A stretch of DNA of 36,772 nt. It comes from a virus. Below are positions 14,958-22,111 of the stretch, one piece after another. How positions within the stretch are numbered: the stretch's first letter is position 1; every line of letters begins with the position of its first letter. The notes beneath the pieces were generated by a model. It was not told where the DNA came from, searched no databases, and was given only the letters and a program-made list of their open reading frames with translations. The stretch covers positions 1-36,772 of IMG/VR virus record IMGVR_UViG_3300032282_000965. The stretch is one strand, 5' to 3'. Position numbers and translations under genes: made by a program.

Positions 14958-16733
14958 TTATCTTCTGTTTACTGTCCTTACACTTGCATTAGTTTTTCCA
15001 GCCATATTTAAATTACTTAATAAACTTTGTAACTCTGGTCTTTGTTGTGCTTGAGCTTCTATCGGTTGTTCTGGTTGTGAGCCTCCAACTGGAGCGCCGG
15101 GAGCAGAGGGGACGGACGGCTGCTCGACCGATGGTGCGCTACCAGCTGGAGGATTCTCTATTGCGAATACCTCACTGATGGCATCTTCGATTGCTATGCC
15201 TTTCTGACGTTGCCTAATGACTTCAGCTATCTTGTTAACAATGTTGCTGGGGTCACCGCCCTGAGCAGCGATTTGAGGTATTGCTTGTGCATAAGCTTGC
15301 AATGAACCAATCAATGCAGCCCGCATATCTTCTGTTTCAATGCGCTCTTGTTCTAAGGTGACGTTGACGTTAAATGGCAACTCACGCATAGCCATATCTT
15401 TAGAGATAAGCTTTCCGCCAAGAGCTTGAAGCATGAAGATAAGTCCTTGTGCTGGGTTCAAACCAGCTAGCATTCCGTATCTTACATCGGCTGAGTAATC
15501 ACCCTTGATATCTTTTGTAGGTGTATATGTAACCGCATAAGGTGCACCGGCATCGGTACCACGAATTGTTTTCTCTACGTTAAATAATTTCTCATCTACT
15601 TCAAAGCAAAGAGAAATAACATCACGTAATGCTGTAGTAAATATAGATTGTGCTGACTTAACCTGTGTATCAAACGCACCTAGTAGTGCCTGAACACCTT
15701 CGCCAGTAATGATTGAAGCTTTAACGTTTCCAGTACGTGATTCAGGATAACGAGCTCCTACACGTAGTTCTTCATTTAGAAGTTGTTGTTCTGTAAATGC
15801 TCCTTGTGGGAGATTAAGCTCAACACGTCTAACACCTGCTGGATTGTTTGTACGAATTACAGCGTCTCCGCCTAATTGTAATTCCTGTACATCACTTGGT
15901 AATACAATTGGTGCTTGAACAGATTTTTCTGCAGCCTCCATTGCAAGTAAAGCAAATCGGTTACGAAGTAATTGAATTCCTAATACATCATCAAACTGTC
16001 CACGAAGCTCACCATCAACGCCTGGACGTTTAGCAATGATTACGTTCATCTTGCCTAGGGGATTACTTGCTCTTGATAGAACTAAGTTTCTTCTTGCTGG
16101 TATATAAATAACTGATTGGTCTTTATCGTAGTAACGAATCATTTCCATTTGATGATTAAGATTTTGACTATAACCCTCTGAGCCTAGGAGTGGTGATTCA
16201 AACTCAGGGAACTGGCTAACCAACTCACCTAAGGTAAGGGTGTAACGTTTTGCAAATGCTATGCAACGACCGTACCGGTCAAACTCTGGATAAGCCCCAA
16301 TAGGATTTTCTAATCTAATCCGTGGCAATTTTGCTTCTTCATCTAACTCAATAATGAAAGGAAGAAAACCATATGTTATGTACATGTCTGCACCGTTGTA
16401 CATGTTTACTTGCAAATCTGAATGGCGGAAATAGTTAGCAGCAATTCTTGTACGCTTGTCTGCAAACTGACGTGCTCTATCTGAAACTTGATTTACTGCT
16501 GAGCAGTTAACAGCAGGTAGTGGAGCCATAACTTCTGCAAGGTCTCTTGCAACAATATCAATGAAGTTAGCTACTACGTTCTGGTCTATACCACTTGGAA
16601 AAAAGTTAGGATAAACTTCTGAGATTTTTCCTTGACGAACAGAAAGTACATCTAGATTGCGTGCATCTCTTTCTGTAGAACGATAACGCAAAGAATCAAC
16701 TCTTGCGGTTATCTGTTTCATATCTAATGCCAT
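14958..16733 (-). CDS. Portal protein (591 aa)
   Basis: Dodecameric ring at the DNA-entry vertex. The N-terminal third has LSVRQGKISEVYPNFFPSGI and NFIDIVARDLAEVMAPLPA, a phrase typical of portal proteins of actinophages and relatives, then an alpha/beta stretch with MYITYGFLPFIIEL and NPIGAYPEFD. The stem-type region contains QSIFTTALRDVISLCFEVDE. The C-terminus is a Pro/Gln/Ser-rich tail (residues about 530-575, NPPAGSAPSVEQPSVPSAP) that is probably disordered. Length and the position after the terminase support the call. GGGAG lies nine bases before the ATG. Confidence 0.8.
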   Translation of the reverse strand: MALDMKQITARVDSLRYRSTERDARNLDVLSVRQGKISEVYPNFFPSGIDQNVVANFIDIVARDLAEVMAPLPAVNCSAVNQVSDRARQFADKRTRIAANYFRHSDLQVNMYNGADMYITYGFLPFIIELDEEAKLPRIRLENPIGAYPEFDRYGRCIAFAKRYTLTLGELVSQFPEFESPLLGSEGYSQNLNHQMEMIRYYDKDQSVIYIPARRNLVLSRASNPLGKMNVIIAKRPGVDGELRGQFDDVLGIQLLRNRFALLAMEAAEKSVQAPIVLPSDVQELQLGGDAVIRTNNPAGVRRVELNLPQGAFTEQQLLNEELRVGARYPESRTGNVKASIITGEGVQALLGAFDTQVKSAQSIFTTALRDVISLCFEVDEKLFNVEKTIRGTDAGAPYAVTYTPTKDIKGDYSADVRYGMLAGLNPAQGLIFMLQALGGKLISKDMAMRELPFNVNVTLEQERIETEDMRAALIGSLQAYAQAIPQIAAQGGDPSNIVNKIAEVIRQRQKGIAIEDAISEVFAIENPPAGSAPSVEQPSVPSAPGAPVGGSQPEQPIEAQAQQRPELQSLLSNLNMAGKTNASVRTVNRR

Positions 16734-16736
16734 AAA

Positions 16737-17363
16737 TTAATCTCCCTTAACTTCTTTACGAAGTTGTTTCAACATATTAAGTTTGTCTTGAGTAGTCGTT
16801 TCATATTTAGGTGTTCTTATACCTGCAGCACGTTGTGCTTGCTCTTCAGCTATACGTTCCCTTTGTGCTGGCGTTAAAGGTTCTGTTTTACCTCTTGATT
16901 TAATATCAAATACTTGTGGCTTAGGTAATGCTGGTTTCATAGGTTCTATAACTATTTTAGTTTCTGGTGTCCACTTACGCATACCTGGAGCTAAAGGTGG
17001 ACGAATATTTACTGCCTCTGGAGGAAGGGGATTAGTTCTCAAAGGAGGCATATCAGGACGTAGCCCTCTGTTCATCTGAGCTTCAATAGCTGCTCTTTGC
17101 TCCGGTGATACTGAACCTAATCCAAATGCTTTAGATTGTTTTACTGCAAAATCTGCGCCAGTTTCTTTAGGTTCTGGAACTGAACGAAATAATTTTTTCT
17201 CTTCTGGTTTTGCTACAACAGGTTTAACTGGAGCTTTAATAATTTCATTTTCAGGATTGTAAAGAGGTCTAGTCTTAAATCCACCAGCTGCTTTCTCAGC
17301 AACTTCTTTAGCTTCTTTAGCAAGCTGTGCAGCTAAGCGTGCAGCCTTAATTGGGTTTACCAT
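16737..17363 (-). CDS. Pro/Lys-rich hypothetical protein (208 aa)
   Basis: Begins MVNPIKAARLAAQLAKEAKE, an amphipathic helix, then a long Pro/Lys/Glu-rich segment (residues 30-170: VKPVVAKPEEKKLF, MPPLRTNPLPPEAVNI) likely disordered, and a charged C-terminal helix RERIAEEQAQRAAGIR. Its NPIKA start is shared with the 103-aa protein two genes upstream, pointing to a common origin of the N-terminal piece. It sits between terminase and portal. No family is recognised. Confidence 0.55.
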   Translation of the reverse strand: MVNPIKAARLAAQLAKEAKEVAEKAAGGFKTRPLYNPENEIIKAPVKPVVAKPEEKKLFRSVPEPKETGADFAVKQSKAFGLGSVSPEQRAAIEAQMNRGLRPDMPPLRTNPLPPEAVNIRPPLAPGMRKWTPETKIVIEPMKPALPKPQVFDIKSRGKTEPLTPAQRERIAEEQAQRAAGIRTPKYETTTQDKLNMLKQLRKEVKGD

Positions 17364-17369
17364 TATTGC

Positions 17370-17573
17370 CTATCTATAAAGTTTAGAAACGTATTTAGCG
17401 CCCTTGCCTACAATGCCAGCAACAACACGAAATGCTTTACCGCCAGCTAGTGTCACTGCTACATCTGTTGGAGTCTTTGGAACTACTGTATCAACCACAG
17501 CTTTAAGTACAGGAACAGCAGGTGAGGTAGAAACTTTCTTAAGTGGTCCTAATTGTTTATTAGAACTAGCCAT
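17370..17573 (-). CDS. Small basic Ala/Val-rich protein (67 aa)
   Basis: Contains PAVPVLKAVVDTVVPKTPTD and RVVAGIVGKGAKYVSKLYR. The last stretch is close to AVAGITGKGGKSV in the 103-aa protein encoded immediately upstream, and the DNA of the two stretches is also similar, so they look like partial duplicates. It could be a short amphipathic membrane- or DNA-contact peptide. The ATG overlaps the previous stop (TAATG). Confidence 0.5.
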   Translation of the reverse strand: MASSNKQLGPLKKVSTSPAVPVLKAVVDTVVPKTPTDVAVTLAGGKAFRVVAGIVGKGAKYVSKLYR

Positions 17574-17884
17574 TAGTTTCCACGTCTATTACTATTAACT
17601 TTAATAGGTTTTACTGGTGCTTTAGAATTATATGTAGGATTACCGTAATCATCTACACCTTCTTTAGAATTCCAATCATTATGTTGCCAATCATATTCCT
17701 GTGGCCCACGTCCTCTTATAGAAGAGTCAGTAGGACCTTTCATGCTTTTAGCGGGAGTCTTATTAGGGTTTGAATTAATTTTAATAGGCTCATTATAAAC
17801 AGGATTTACACTCTTACCACCTTTGCCGGTAATGCCAGCAACAGCACGAGTTACTGCTTTAACTGCTTTAATTGGATTAGCCAT
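17573..17884 (-). CDS. Small basic hypothetical protein (103 aa)
   Basis: Starts eight bases after the terminase stop with GATAGGAAC ahead. The N-terminus reads MANPIKAVKAVTRAVAGITG, followed by a polar Asn/Pro/Lys-rich segment with EYDWQHNDWNSKEGVDDYG and an ending SNRRGN. No domain is recognised. It is related at its N-terminus to the two neighbouring small proteins. Confidence 0.5.
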   Translation of the reverse strand: MANPIKAVKAVTRAVAGITGKGGKSVNPVYNEPIKINSNPNKTPAKSMKGPTDSSIRGRGPQEYDWQHNDWNSKEGVDDYGNPTYNSKAPVKPIKVNSNRRGN

Positions 17885-17892
17885 GTTAGTTC

Positions 17893-19779
17893 CTATCCAT
17901 AGACTTCAGACCATTGCTCACTAAAAGCATCGTCTAAGTTGATTGAGTTTCTTTTTTCCATTTGAGCTCTAGTAGCCCATCTATTATCTAAATAAGGTGT
18001 TATCCTTGTACCGCTTTGAATCAATTCTCTTGCTCTAATGATTGCAAACCATAAAGCCATAACACAGTCGGTCTTACCTCTGGTGTCTGGCTTCCAAGTA
18101 ATCAACTGCTGTACTAAAGCTTTGATTCCTTCTGAGCCATCACTGGATGGGAGTTCGAGGATGTTGTTGTTTTGAAACTTACCGTCTTGAGTAGTTCCGA
18201 ATAAGCTTGACATGGAGGCGACTCCAAAGTTCGAATCCCATTTGTTCTTTCCTGTATGGTGAGAACTAAGCCGTACGCCGTATCCAGCAAGCCATTGCCG
18301 TAAGCTGTCATCTAATTCAAATGCTTTCTGAAATGCGTTAATTTCAATTCGTATTTCTTGGGGTTTATATTTGATAGTCATAGCTTCTATAGCATCACGT
18401 ATCTTTTGGTAACTAGGCTCTGCCATATTCATGCAATCTAGTACGTAGATACGACCATCAGCTCTATTAAAAGTTATTGCAACTAAAGCTGCATGTCCGG
18501 CAATAGCTGGGTCCATACCAATAATGGTGTAGCCCTCAACGTTTTTAGGATGACCTGATGCTCCTGGTTTTAAAGGTCCGACTCTTCTAGCCCCGAGTAT
18601 GCTTCCCTGTACCAAAGCTGGTGGGAAGATGGAGTTTTCTTGTACGTCTTCTTGTTGGTAGACAAGAGCCCACGTAGTAGGAGTAACCTCGGAACGACGT
18701 TTGAATAATGTTTGTCCATCCCACTTGGGATAGAAGCCATTCTCTTGTGGTGTGTCTGTATCGCCATCCCAGGGTACATCTGATTCTTTCCAAAGAGTAA
18801 CCCAATTCTTTGGGTCAACATCGTACTCAAGTACAGCAGGCATACCCATATAAGTAAAGGGAGACCTGCCACCAGACCAATGCTCAGGACTACGAAGTTC
18901 CTTATATAGGTCACTTGGCGCAATTCTAGTCCCCACTATTAATAGCTTGCCGTTTTTGCCGAGACGAGTGATAACTTCTTTTTGTAGCCAGTTCAGTTGT
19001 TTTTCCCATTCATGGGCATTGGCTGTGGTTATCACGTCGTCAAGAATAATTAAATCTGCACGGGCTCCATAAATCTGCCCACCCATACCTAGTGCTTGAA
19101 TGGTAGGGTCTTTCTCACTTGAGTTACGAGCATCGCTCCCGAGATACACTGTATCGGTTCGCCAAGTATCTGCGTCTTCTTTCCACCCACCTTGAGGACC
19201 AAATGCGTTTTGCATCTTAAGCCATCTTGGATGTGAGAGACGTTGCTTGATTGCGTACACGTATTCTCGTGCCTTTATCAGTGTCTTAGAAACGACGATG
19301 ATTCTAACATTAGGGTCGAGAGCGATACGGTATGTTGAGTAGTTCACGGTAATAACCGTGCTCTTAGCGTGCTCCGGTGGCACGTTAATAAGAATCCTAG
19401 ACTTATCAGCCTTGTCATATATCATGCTAGGGTGAAGCCAGGAAGGTTCCCGTCCCTCTAACAGGTCGACCCAGTCTTGATGATGTGGGAAGACTGTCTG
19501 GTCTAAAAAATTTTTTGAAAAATCAGCAAAGGGTAAATCCTGTTTATCATAACCTAGGTTAGCTAGAGTAAGAGTCTCCCCTAGTTCTTTAGCCTTGGCT
19601 AACTCCTTTGCAAAGTCAGCATCCCTGACCATCCACTGCCGAACCGTATCTGGTTTCTTGCCAGCTAGATTCATAGCTTGGTGGGTAGTAGCACCTTGGC
19701 TCACTAACTCTATAACTTTAGCTTTTGCCTCGGCTAGAGCCTTAACTTTAAAATGCTCTTCGCCCGCCTTGAATGTCAT
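17893..19779 (-). CDS. terL: Terminase large subunit with N-terminal HTH (628 aa)
   Basis: ATP-driven packaging motor and headful/cos nuclease. The ATPase domain has a variant Walker A NVPPEHAKST (about residues 132-141), Walker B DLIILDD (242-248) and the coupling GTR (283-285). The nuclease domain has IIGMDPAIAG with Asp423, EIRIEIN with Glu479 and KTDCVMALW with Asp571. Residues about 20-53 (VIELVSQGATTHQAMNLAG plus TVRQWMVRD) look like a helix-turn-helix of the kind found in small terminases; no separate small-subunit gene is seen nearby. A longer frame reaches 19935, but AAAGGACACC precedes the chosen ATG. It is the first gene of the leftward late operon. Confidence 0.88.
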   Translation of the reverse strand: MTFKAGEEHFKVKALAEAKAKVIELVSQGATTHQAMNLAGKKPDTVRQWMVRDADFAKELAKAKELGETLTLANLGYDKQDLPFADFSKNFLDQTVFPHHQDWVDLLEGREPSWLHPSMIYDKADKSRILINVPPEHAKSTVITVNYSTYRIALDPNVRIIVVSKTLIKAREYVYAIKQRLSHPRWLKMQNAFGPQGGWKEDADTWRTDTVYLGSDARNSSEKDPTIQALGMGGQIYGARADLIILDDVITTANAHEWEKQLNWLQKEVITRLGKNGKLLIVGTRIAPSDLYKELRSPEHWSGGRSPFTYMGMPAVLEYDVDPKNWVTLWKESDVPWDGDTDTPQENGFYPKWDGQTLFKRRSEVTPTTWALVYQQEDVQENSIFPPALVQGSILGARRVGPLKPGASGHPKNVEGYTIIGMDPAIAGHAALVAITFNRADGRIYVLDCMNMAEPSYQKIRDAIEAMTIKYKPQEIRIEINAFQKAFELDDSLRQWLAGYGVRLSSHHTGKNKWDSNFGVASMSSLFGTTQDGKFQNNNILELPSSDGSEGIKALVQQLITWKPDTRGKTDCVMALWFAIIRARELIQSGTRITPYLDNRWATRAQMEKRNSINLDDAFSEQWSEVYG

Positions 19780-19846
19780 GGTGTCCTTTAGATAGTCTTT
19801 CGCCGTCCTACACTGTCTGTCAGTCACCTGTACTGTAACTGTATGA

Positions 19847-19869
19847 GCCAGGCTATATAAAAGCCTGGC
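19847..19869. repeat. Perfect hairpin GCCAGGCT / AGCCTGGC
   Basis: Eight-base perfect stem around the seven-base loop ATATAAA, 68 bp upstream of the terminase start and flanked at a distance by TACTGTA and TACAGTA in mirror orientation. Candidate operator or 5'-leader hairpin of the late transcript. The TATATA in the loop could double as a -10 element on the minus strand. Confidence 0.5.
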
Positions 19870-20055
19870 GAATAACTTACTGCTACATACAGTACTAATC
19901 CGTCCAAACAGGTAAAACGGACGTTTTATTCTCAACTATTTTTATCACCTATGCTAAGTAGGTCGTTATGTCCTATTTTGTACTGATTTAGCACAGGTCA
20001 CTATAACCACAAATAATTTTAGGGAGAGATACATAACTACTTACGGGGGTATACT

Positions 20056-20091
20056 TAAAAGCCTCCGGGTCATACGACCCTCCAGCTTTTA
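20056..20091. repeat. Two-part hairpin TAAAAGC ... GCTTTTA
   Basis: A seven-base outer stem (TAAAAGC/GCTTTTA), a symmetric 4x4 internal loop (CTCC opposite TCCA) and an inner five-base stem GGGTC/GACCC with loop ATAC. The internal-loop strands read GGAG on the minus strand, so an RNA from that strand could sequester ribosome-site-like sequence. Confidence 0.45.
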
Positions 20092-20291
20092 GACTGACGC
20101 TCTATACTGCTATACAGTCAGGCGTCTGCAGGACTGCTCACTCCACGCCTTAACCAGGCGCTCCGTGTGCTACAGGATTAAATAAAAATCCTATGCTAAC
20201 TGCACAAGATTTAAATACAAAAGCATCAGGGCTTCTACCGCCTTACTGCCTACTGCTGGACGCTGGCTCTGCTGAGTTGGTGTTCCCATTA

Positions 20292-20380
20292 TACACCCGT
20301 CCGCAAGTCGCAAGGGCCTTCAGCCCTTAGAGCGCGACTCGGAGCCTGAGCTGAAATACGCTCAGGTGCGTTAGGGTGTA
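20292..20380. ncRNA. Candidate three-helix structured RNA element
   Basis: An outer stem TACACCC (20292-20298) / GGGTGTA (20374-20380) encloses two hairpins. Arm 1 is AGTCGCAAGGGC (20306-20317), loop CTTCA, then GCCCTT and, after a five-base bulge AGAGC, GCGACT. Arm 2 is CCTGAGC (20345-20351), an eight-base loop, then GCTCAGG (20360-20366). All three helices are perfect Watson-Crick apart from the bulge. It is not a tRNA: the seven-base outer stem fits, but no T-loop or anticodon arm is present on either strand. The element lies 44 bp before the first early gene. It could be a leader RNA, a small RNA, a packaging or origin signal; the strand is undetermined. Confidence 0.4.
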
Positions 20381-20423
20381 CATGTTTGTGTGAATTTCAA
20401 AGGTTGAGATTCAGAAAGGCAAA

Positions 20424-20696
20424 ATGAAAGTATATAAAGTTAATGATTCTAAGATTCCTACCAGTGCTATGTATATTGGTAGGGGAAGTAATTGGGGTAA
20501 TCCTTTTATCATTGGTAAACATGGTGAAAGAAATGAAGTAATTGCAAAATATTTAGTTTATGCTATTAAAAGGCTCGCAAGCGAGCCTGAGTGGCTAAAA
20601 CCACTCGAAAAAGCAACAGGTTTGGTGTGCTTTTGTGCACCAAAAGCATGTCATGGTGATGTGCTTAGTATGTTAATGAAAGGAAAAGTAGAATGA
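20424..20696 (+). CDS. DUF4326 protein (90 aa)
   Basis: First early gene, with AGAAAGGCAAA before ATG. MYIGRGSNWGNPFIIGKHG (residues 16-34) and LVCFCAPKACHGDVLSML (67-84) are the two signatures of DUF4326: 'YIGRgs.wGNPF' and a Cys/His 'C.CaP..CHgdvL' segment. The Cys/His set may hold a metal. The family occurs in phages and bacteria with no proven function. Its stop overlaps the next ATG (ATGA), so the two are co-translated. Confidence 0.8.
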   Translation: MKVYKVNDSKIPTSAMYIGRGSNWGNPFIIGKHGERNEVIAKYLVYAIKRLASEPEWLKPLEKATGLVCFCAPKACHGDVLSMLMKGKVE

Positions 20697-20893
20697 ATAC
20701 TACAAGACCTAATGGTAAAGCATTTAAGAAAAAACCTAAGGTTCAAAGAAAGACCGGCAAGACCATAGGTGGATACTCACCTAAGAAGTTAGCATTACGC
20801 ATGTATGCACGGGGGAAGTCTCCTATCGTTGGTGAAACCAACGCTGAGGTTGCTCACTGGTTCTTTGACATCACTGAGTGCGGTGTCAAATGA
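20693..20893 (+). CDS. Small basic hypothetical protein (66 aa)
   Basis: N-terminal half is very basic (GKAFKKKPKVQRKTGKTIGG), then KLALRMYARGKSP and a neutral end with NAEVAHWFFDITECG. It is coupled by ATGA at both ends. No family is recognised; the basic arm could bind nucleic acid. Confidence 0.5.
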   Translation: MNTTRPNGKAFKKKPKVQRKTGKTIGGYSPKKLALRMYARGKSPIVGETNAEVAHWFFDITECGVK

Positions 20894-21288
20894 GTGAGCA
20901 AGGTATAAATATTACCAACCAGTGCTACGACTGCATGCAAATGGACGCCTTGTGCGATAACTGCCAAGACCTTGCAGACGCTCGAGTTGCAGACATAGCC
21001 CACGAACTAGTAGATGAAGGCAATCTACAGTATAAGTTCCAGTGGATATATACAACCCAAGCCAGTGGCCATGACTGGATAAGTTCCATCGTTAAAGTCG
21101 GTATCGACAAGGACGGGGAACCTATACTTCGCAAGGAATACTACGAAGGCGAGATTCATGCTCGTGCAGAATCTATATCCTTCGACGATGACACTGAAAT
21201 TCCAAACAATCAAGTTGTTTGTAACTGGTGTCATCTAACAACACTAGCGCAAACCAAGTGCGTTAACTGCGACGAATACGTATCGTAA
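20890..21288 (+). CDS. Cysteine-rich protein with two zinc-ribbon-like ends (132 aa)
   Basis: The start chosen overlaps the upstream stop as ATGA; an earlier ATG exists four codons upstream. Two metal-type clusters frame the protein: CYDCMQMDALCDNC near the N-terminus and CNWCHLTTLAQTKCVNC at the C-terminus. Between them is a beta-rich region with FQWIYTTQASGHDWISS and an acidic stretch. No family is recognised. The arrangement suggests a small zinc-stabilised adaptor. Confidence 0.5.
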   Translation: MSEQGINITNQCYDCMQMDALCDNCQDLADARVADIAHELVDEGNLQYKFQWIYTTQASGHDWISSIVKVGIDKDGEPILRKEYYEGEIHARAESISFDDDTEIPNNQVVCNWCHLTTLAQTKCVNCDEYVS

Positions 21289-21294
21289 AAAGGC

Positions 21295-21326
21295 TTGCCC
21301 CCCAGTAACAAGTGACAGGGGGGCAA
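21295..21326. repeat. Strong nine-base hairpin TTGCCCCCC / GGGGGGCAA
   Basis: A perfect nine-base stem, six of it G:C, around a 14-base loop, between two early genes. No T-run follows on the plus strand; on the minus strand CCTTTTT follows a few bases later. It may limit read-through or protect the 3' end of the upstream message, or act as an antisense-side terminator. Confidence 0.5.
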
Positions 21327-21364
21327 CCCCAGAAAATCCAACTAACTAAGAAATGGAGCACCAA

Positions 21365-21691
21365 ATGAACACAGTATCACTAACAGGACAAATAAAGAAT
21401 ATCCAAACTAAAGAGAACGGAAACTGGAAAATCAAAACCGCTTCATTCTCTCAATACGCTATTCTTGATAGCGGAAAAACTGGTTGTGTCTTTACTTTCC
21501 CAATCGTATTTACTCAGGCTCGTCTAGGTTTAGCAGACGGCTTAACTCCAAATGAAAACGGAGTTATAGAGAATGTAAAACTTACAGGCAGACTAGTAAC
21601 TAACTTCGATAGACGGAAAGATGTAGAAAATGCAGACCGTCGCAAGCCTTGGACTCAAATCGAAGTCATGGAACTAGCAGTAAGCAACTAA
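21365..21691 (+). CDS. SSB-like OB-fold protein (108 aa)
   Basis: Probable single-stranded DNA-binding protein. MNTVSLTGQIKNIQTKENGN, KTASFSQYAI, GCVFTFPIVFT, VKLTGRLVTNFDRR and WTQIEVMELAVS read as the five strands of an OB fold in the SSB order ('V.LTG.l', 'LTG.L', final 'I.v..l..'). There is no acidic C-terminal tip. The start at the second ATG is favoured because GGAG lies seven bases ahead; another ATG is four codons upstream. It is the last gene before a strong terminator, so it may be expressed as its own early unit. A role in covering replication forks or recombination is inferred. Confidence 0.6.
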   Translation: MNTVSLTGQIKNIQTKENGNWKIKTASFSQYAILDSGKTGCVFTFPIVFTQARLGLADGLTPNENGVIENVKLTGRLVTNFDRRKDVENADRRKPWTQIEVMELAVSN

Positions 21692-21700
21692 TAAATACTC

Positions 21701-21741
21701 AGGGATACCAGGCTTCGGCTTGGTATCCCTCTATTTTTTTT
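21701..21741 (+). terminator. Strong Rho-independent terminator with UUCG tetraloop
   Basis: AGGGATACCAGGC and GCTTGGTATCCCT form a 13-bp stem (one G:U) capped by C(TTCG)G, an especially stable tetraloop, followed by CTATTTTTTTT. It lies 9 bp past the SSB-like stop and should end plus-strand transcription, so a new promoter is expected downstream. Confidence 0.9.
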
Positions 21742-21747
21742 CAAAAG

Positions 21748-21766
21748 CCCGCCGTATTATGGCGGG
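21748..21766. repeat. Hairpin CCCGCC / GGCGGG after the terminator
   Basis: A perfect six-base G:C-rich stem around the seven-base loop GTATTAT, which resembles a -10 element. It lies between the terminator and the next gene. It could be an operator or the 5' end of a new transcript; no -35 is clear. Confidence 0.4.
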
Positions 21767-21800
21767 ACACAGGAAGTCCATCAACTATGAAAGGAAACAT

Positions 21801-21935
21801 ATGGAAATCGCAGTCGGAATAGAGTGGTTAGAACTATATGCAGATAGCATAGGTCTAGCTATACAGGTACCAACCTGGCTGGCAGTAGGCACAGTCGGAC
21901 TAACTTATTCAATCAGAATCTTAAGGAGAGGATAA
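21801..21935 (+). CDS. Small single-span membrane protein (44 aa)
   Basis: AAGGAAACAT precedes the chosen ATG; a longer frame from 21720 would run through the terminator hairpin. One hydrophobic helix, about residues 18-37 (AIQVPTWLAVGTVGLTYSI), is followed by a basic RILRRG end, so the C-terminus is likely cytoplasmic. It may modify the host membrane early in infection; no family recognised. Confidence 0.5.
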   Translation: MEIAVGIEWLELYADSIGLAIQVPTWLAVGTVGLTYSIRILRRG

Positions 21936-21937
21936 CA

Positions 21938-22099
21938 ATGGCAGTAATAAATGTTGACCCATTCTGCATTGAACATAACTCTGATGAATGGATTCACTAC
22001 ACCCCTGCTACTAACGTGTATCAATGTGATTCATGTTGGGATACCCAAGTAGAAAGACTGCTTGGCTATAGACAATACAATACACCACAAACAAAATAA
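21938..22099 (+). CDS. Small Cys/His protein (53 aa)
   Basis: ATG three bases after the preceding stop, with AAGGAGAGGATAA ahead. It has VDPFCIEHNSDEW and VYQCDSCWDTQVE: a Cys-His pair and a CxxC that could bind one zinc. Short and acidic; no family recognised. It belongs to a run of early small ORFs. Confidence 0.55.
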   Translation: MAVINVDPFCIEHNSDEWIHYTPATNVYQCDSCWDTQVERLLGYRQYNTPQTK

Positions 22100-22111
22100 G
22101 GAGAGGATAGT

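Larger units (their letters stand above)
19780..20423. promoter_or_regulatory. Divergent intergenic region between late and early operons
   Basis: Gene-free stretch of about 640 bp separating the leftward terminase operon from the rightward early genes, so it should hold promoters for both. It looks more G+C-rich than the coding DNA and is crowded with inverted repeats: the hairpins listed separately, CGCCT/AGGCG (20146-20160), AGGATT/AATCCT (20174-20192), ATGCT/AGCAT (20193-20226) and AAAACG/CGTTTT near 19913-19926. Three CTGTA units lie at 19828-19843 (CCTGTACTGTA then ACTGTA), with TACAGTA mirrored at 19888-19894. No consensus -35/-10 pair stands out; a weak plus-strand TATAAC at 20002 has a poor -35. 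It could also contain the replication origin; that is inference. Confidence 0.6.

Noticed and set aside
18225-18245. GTTCGAATCCC, like a tRNA T-arm or attachment core
   Set aside because: It lies within the terminase coding region, no acceptor or anticodon stems flank it, and it encodes conserved-looking terminase sequence.
20193-20330. 45-codon open frame from ATG in the divergent region
   Set aside because: No ribosome site upstream, it runs through two hairpins, and the peptide has no recognisable pattern; treated as chance.
20292-20380. tRNA on either strand from the seven-base outer stem
   Set aside because: No T-loop, D-arm or anticodon arm of correct spacing; kept as a structured RNA candidate only.
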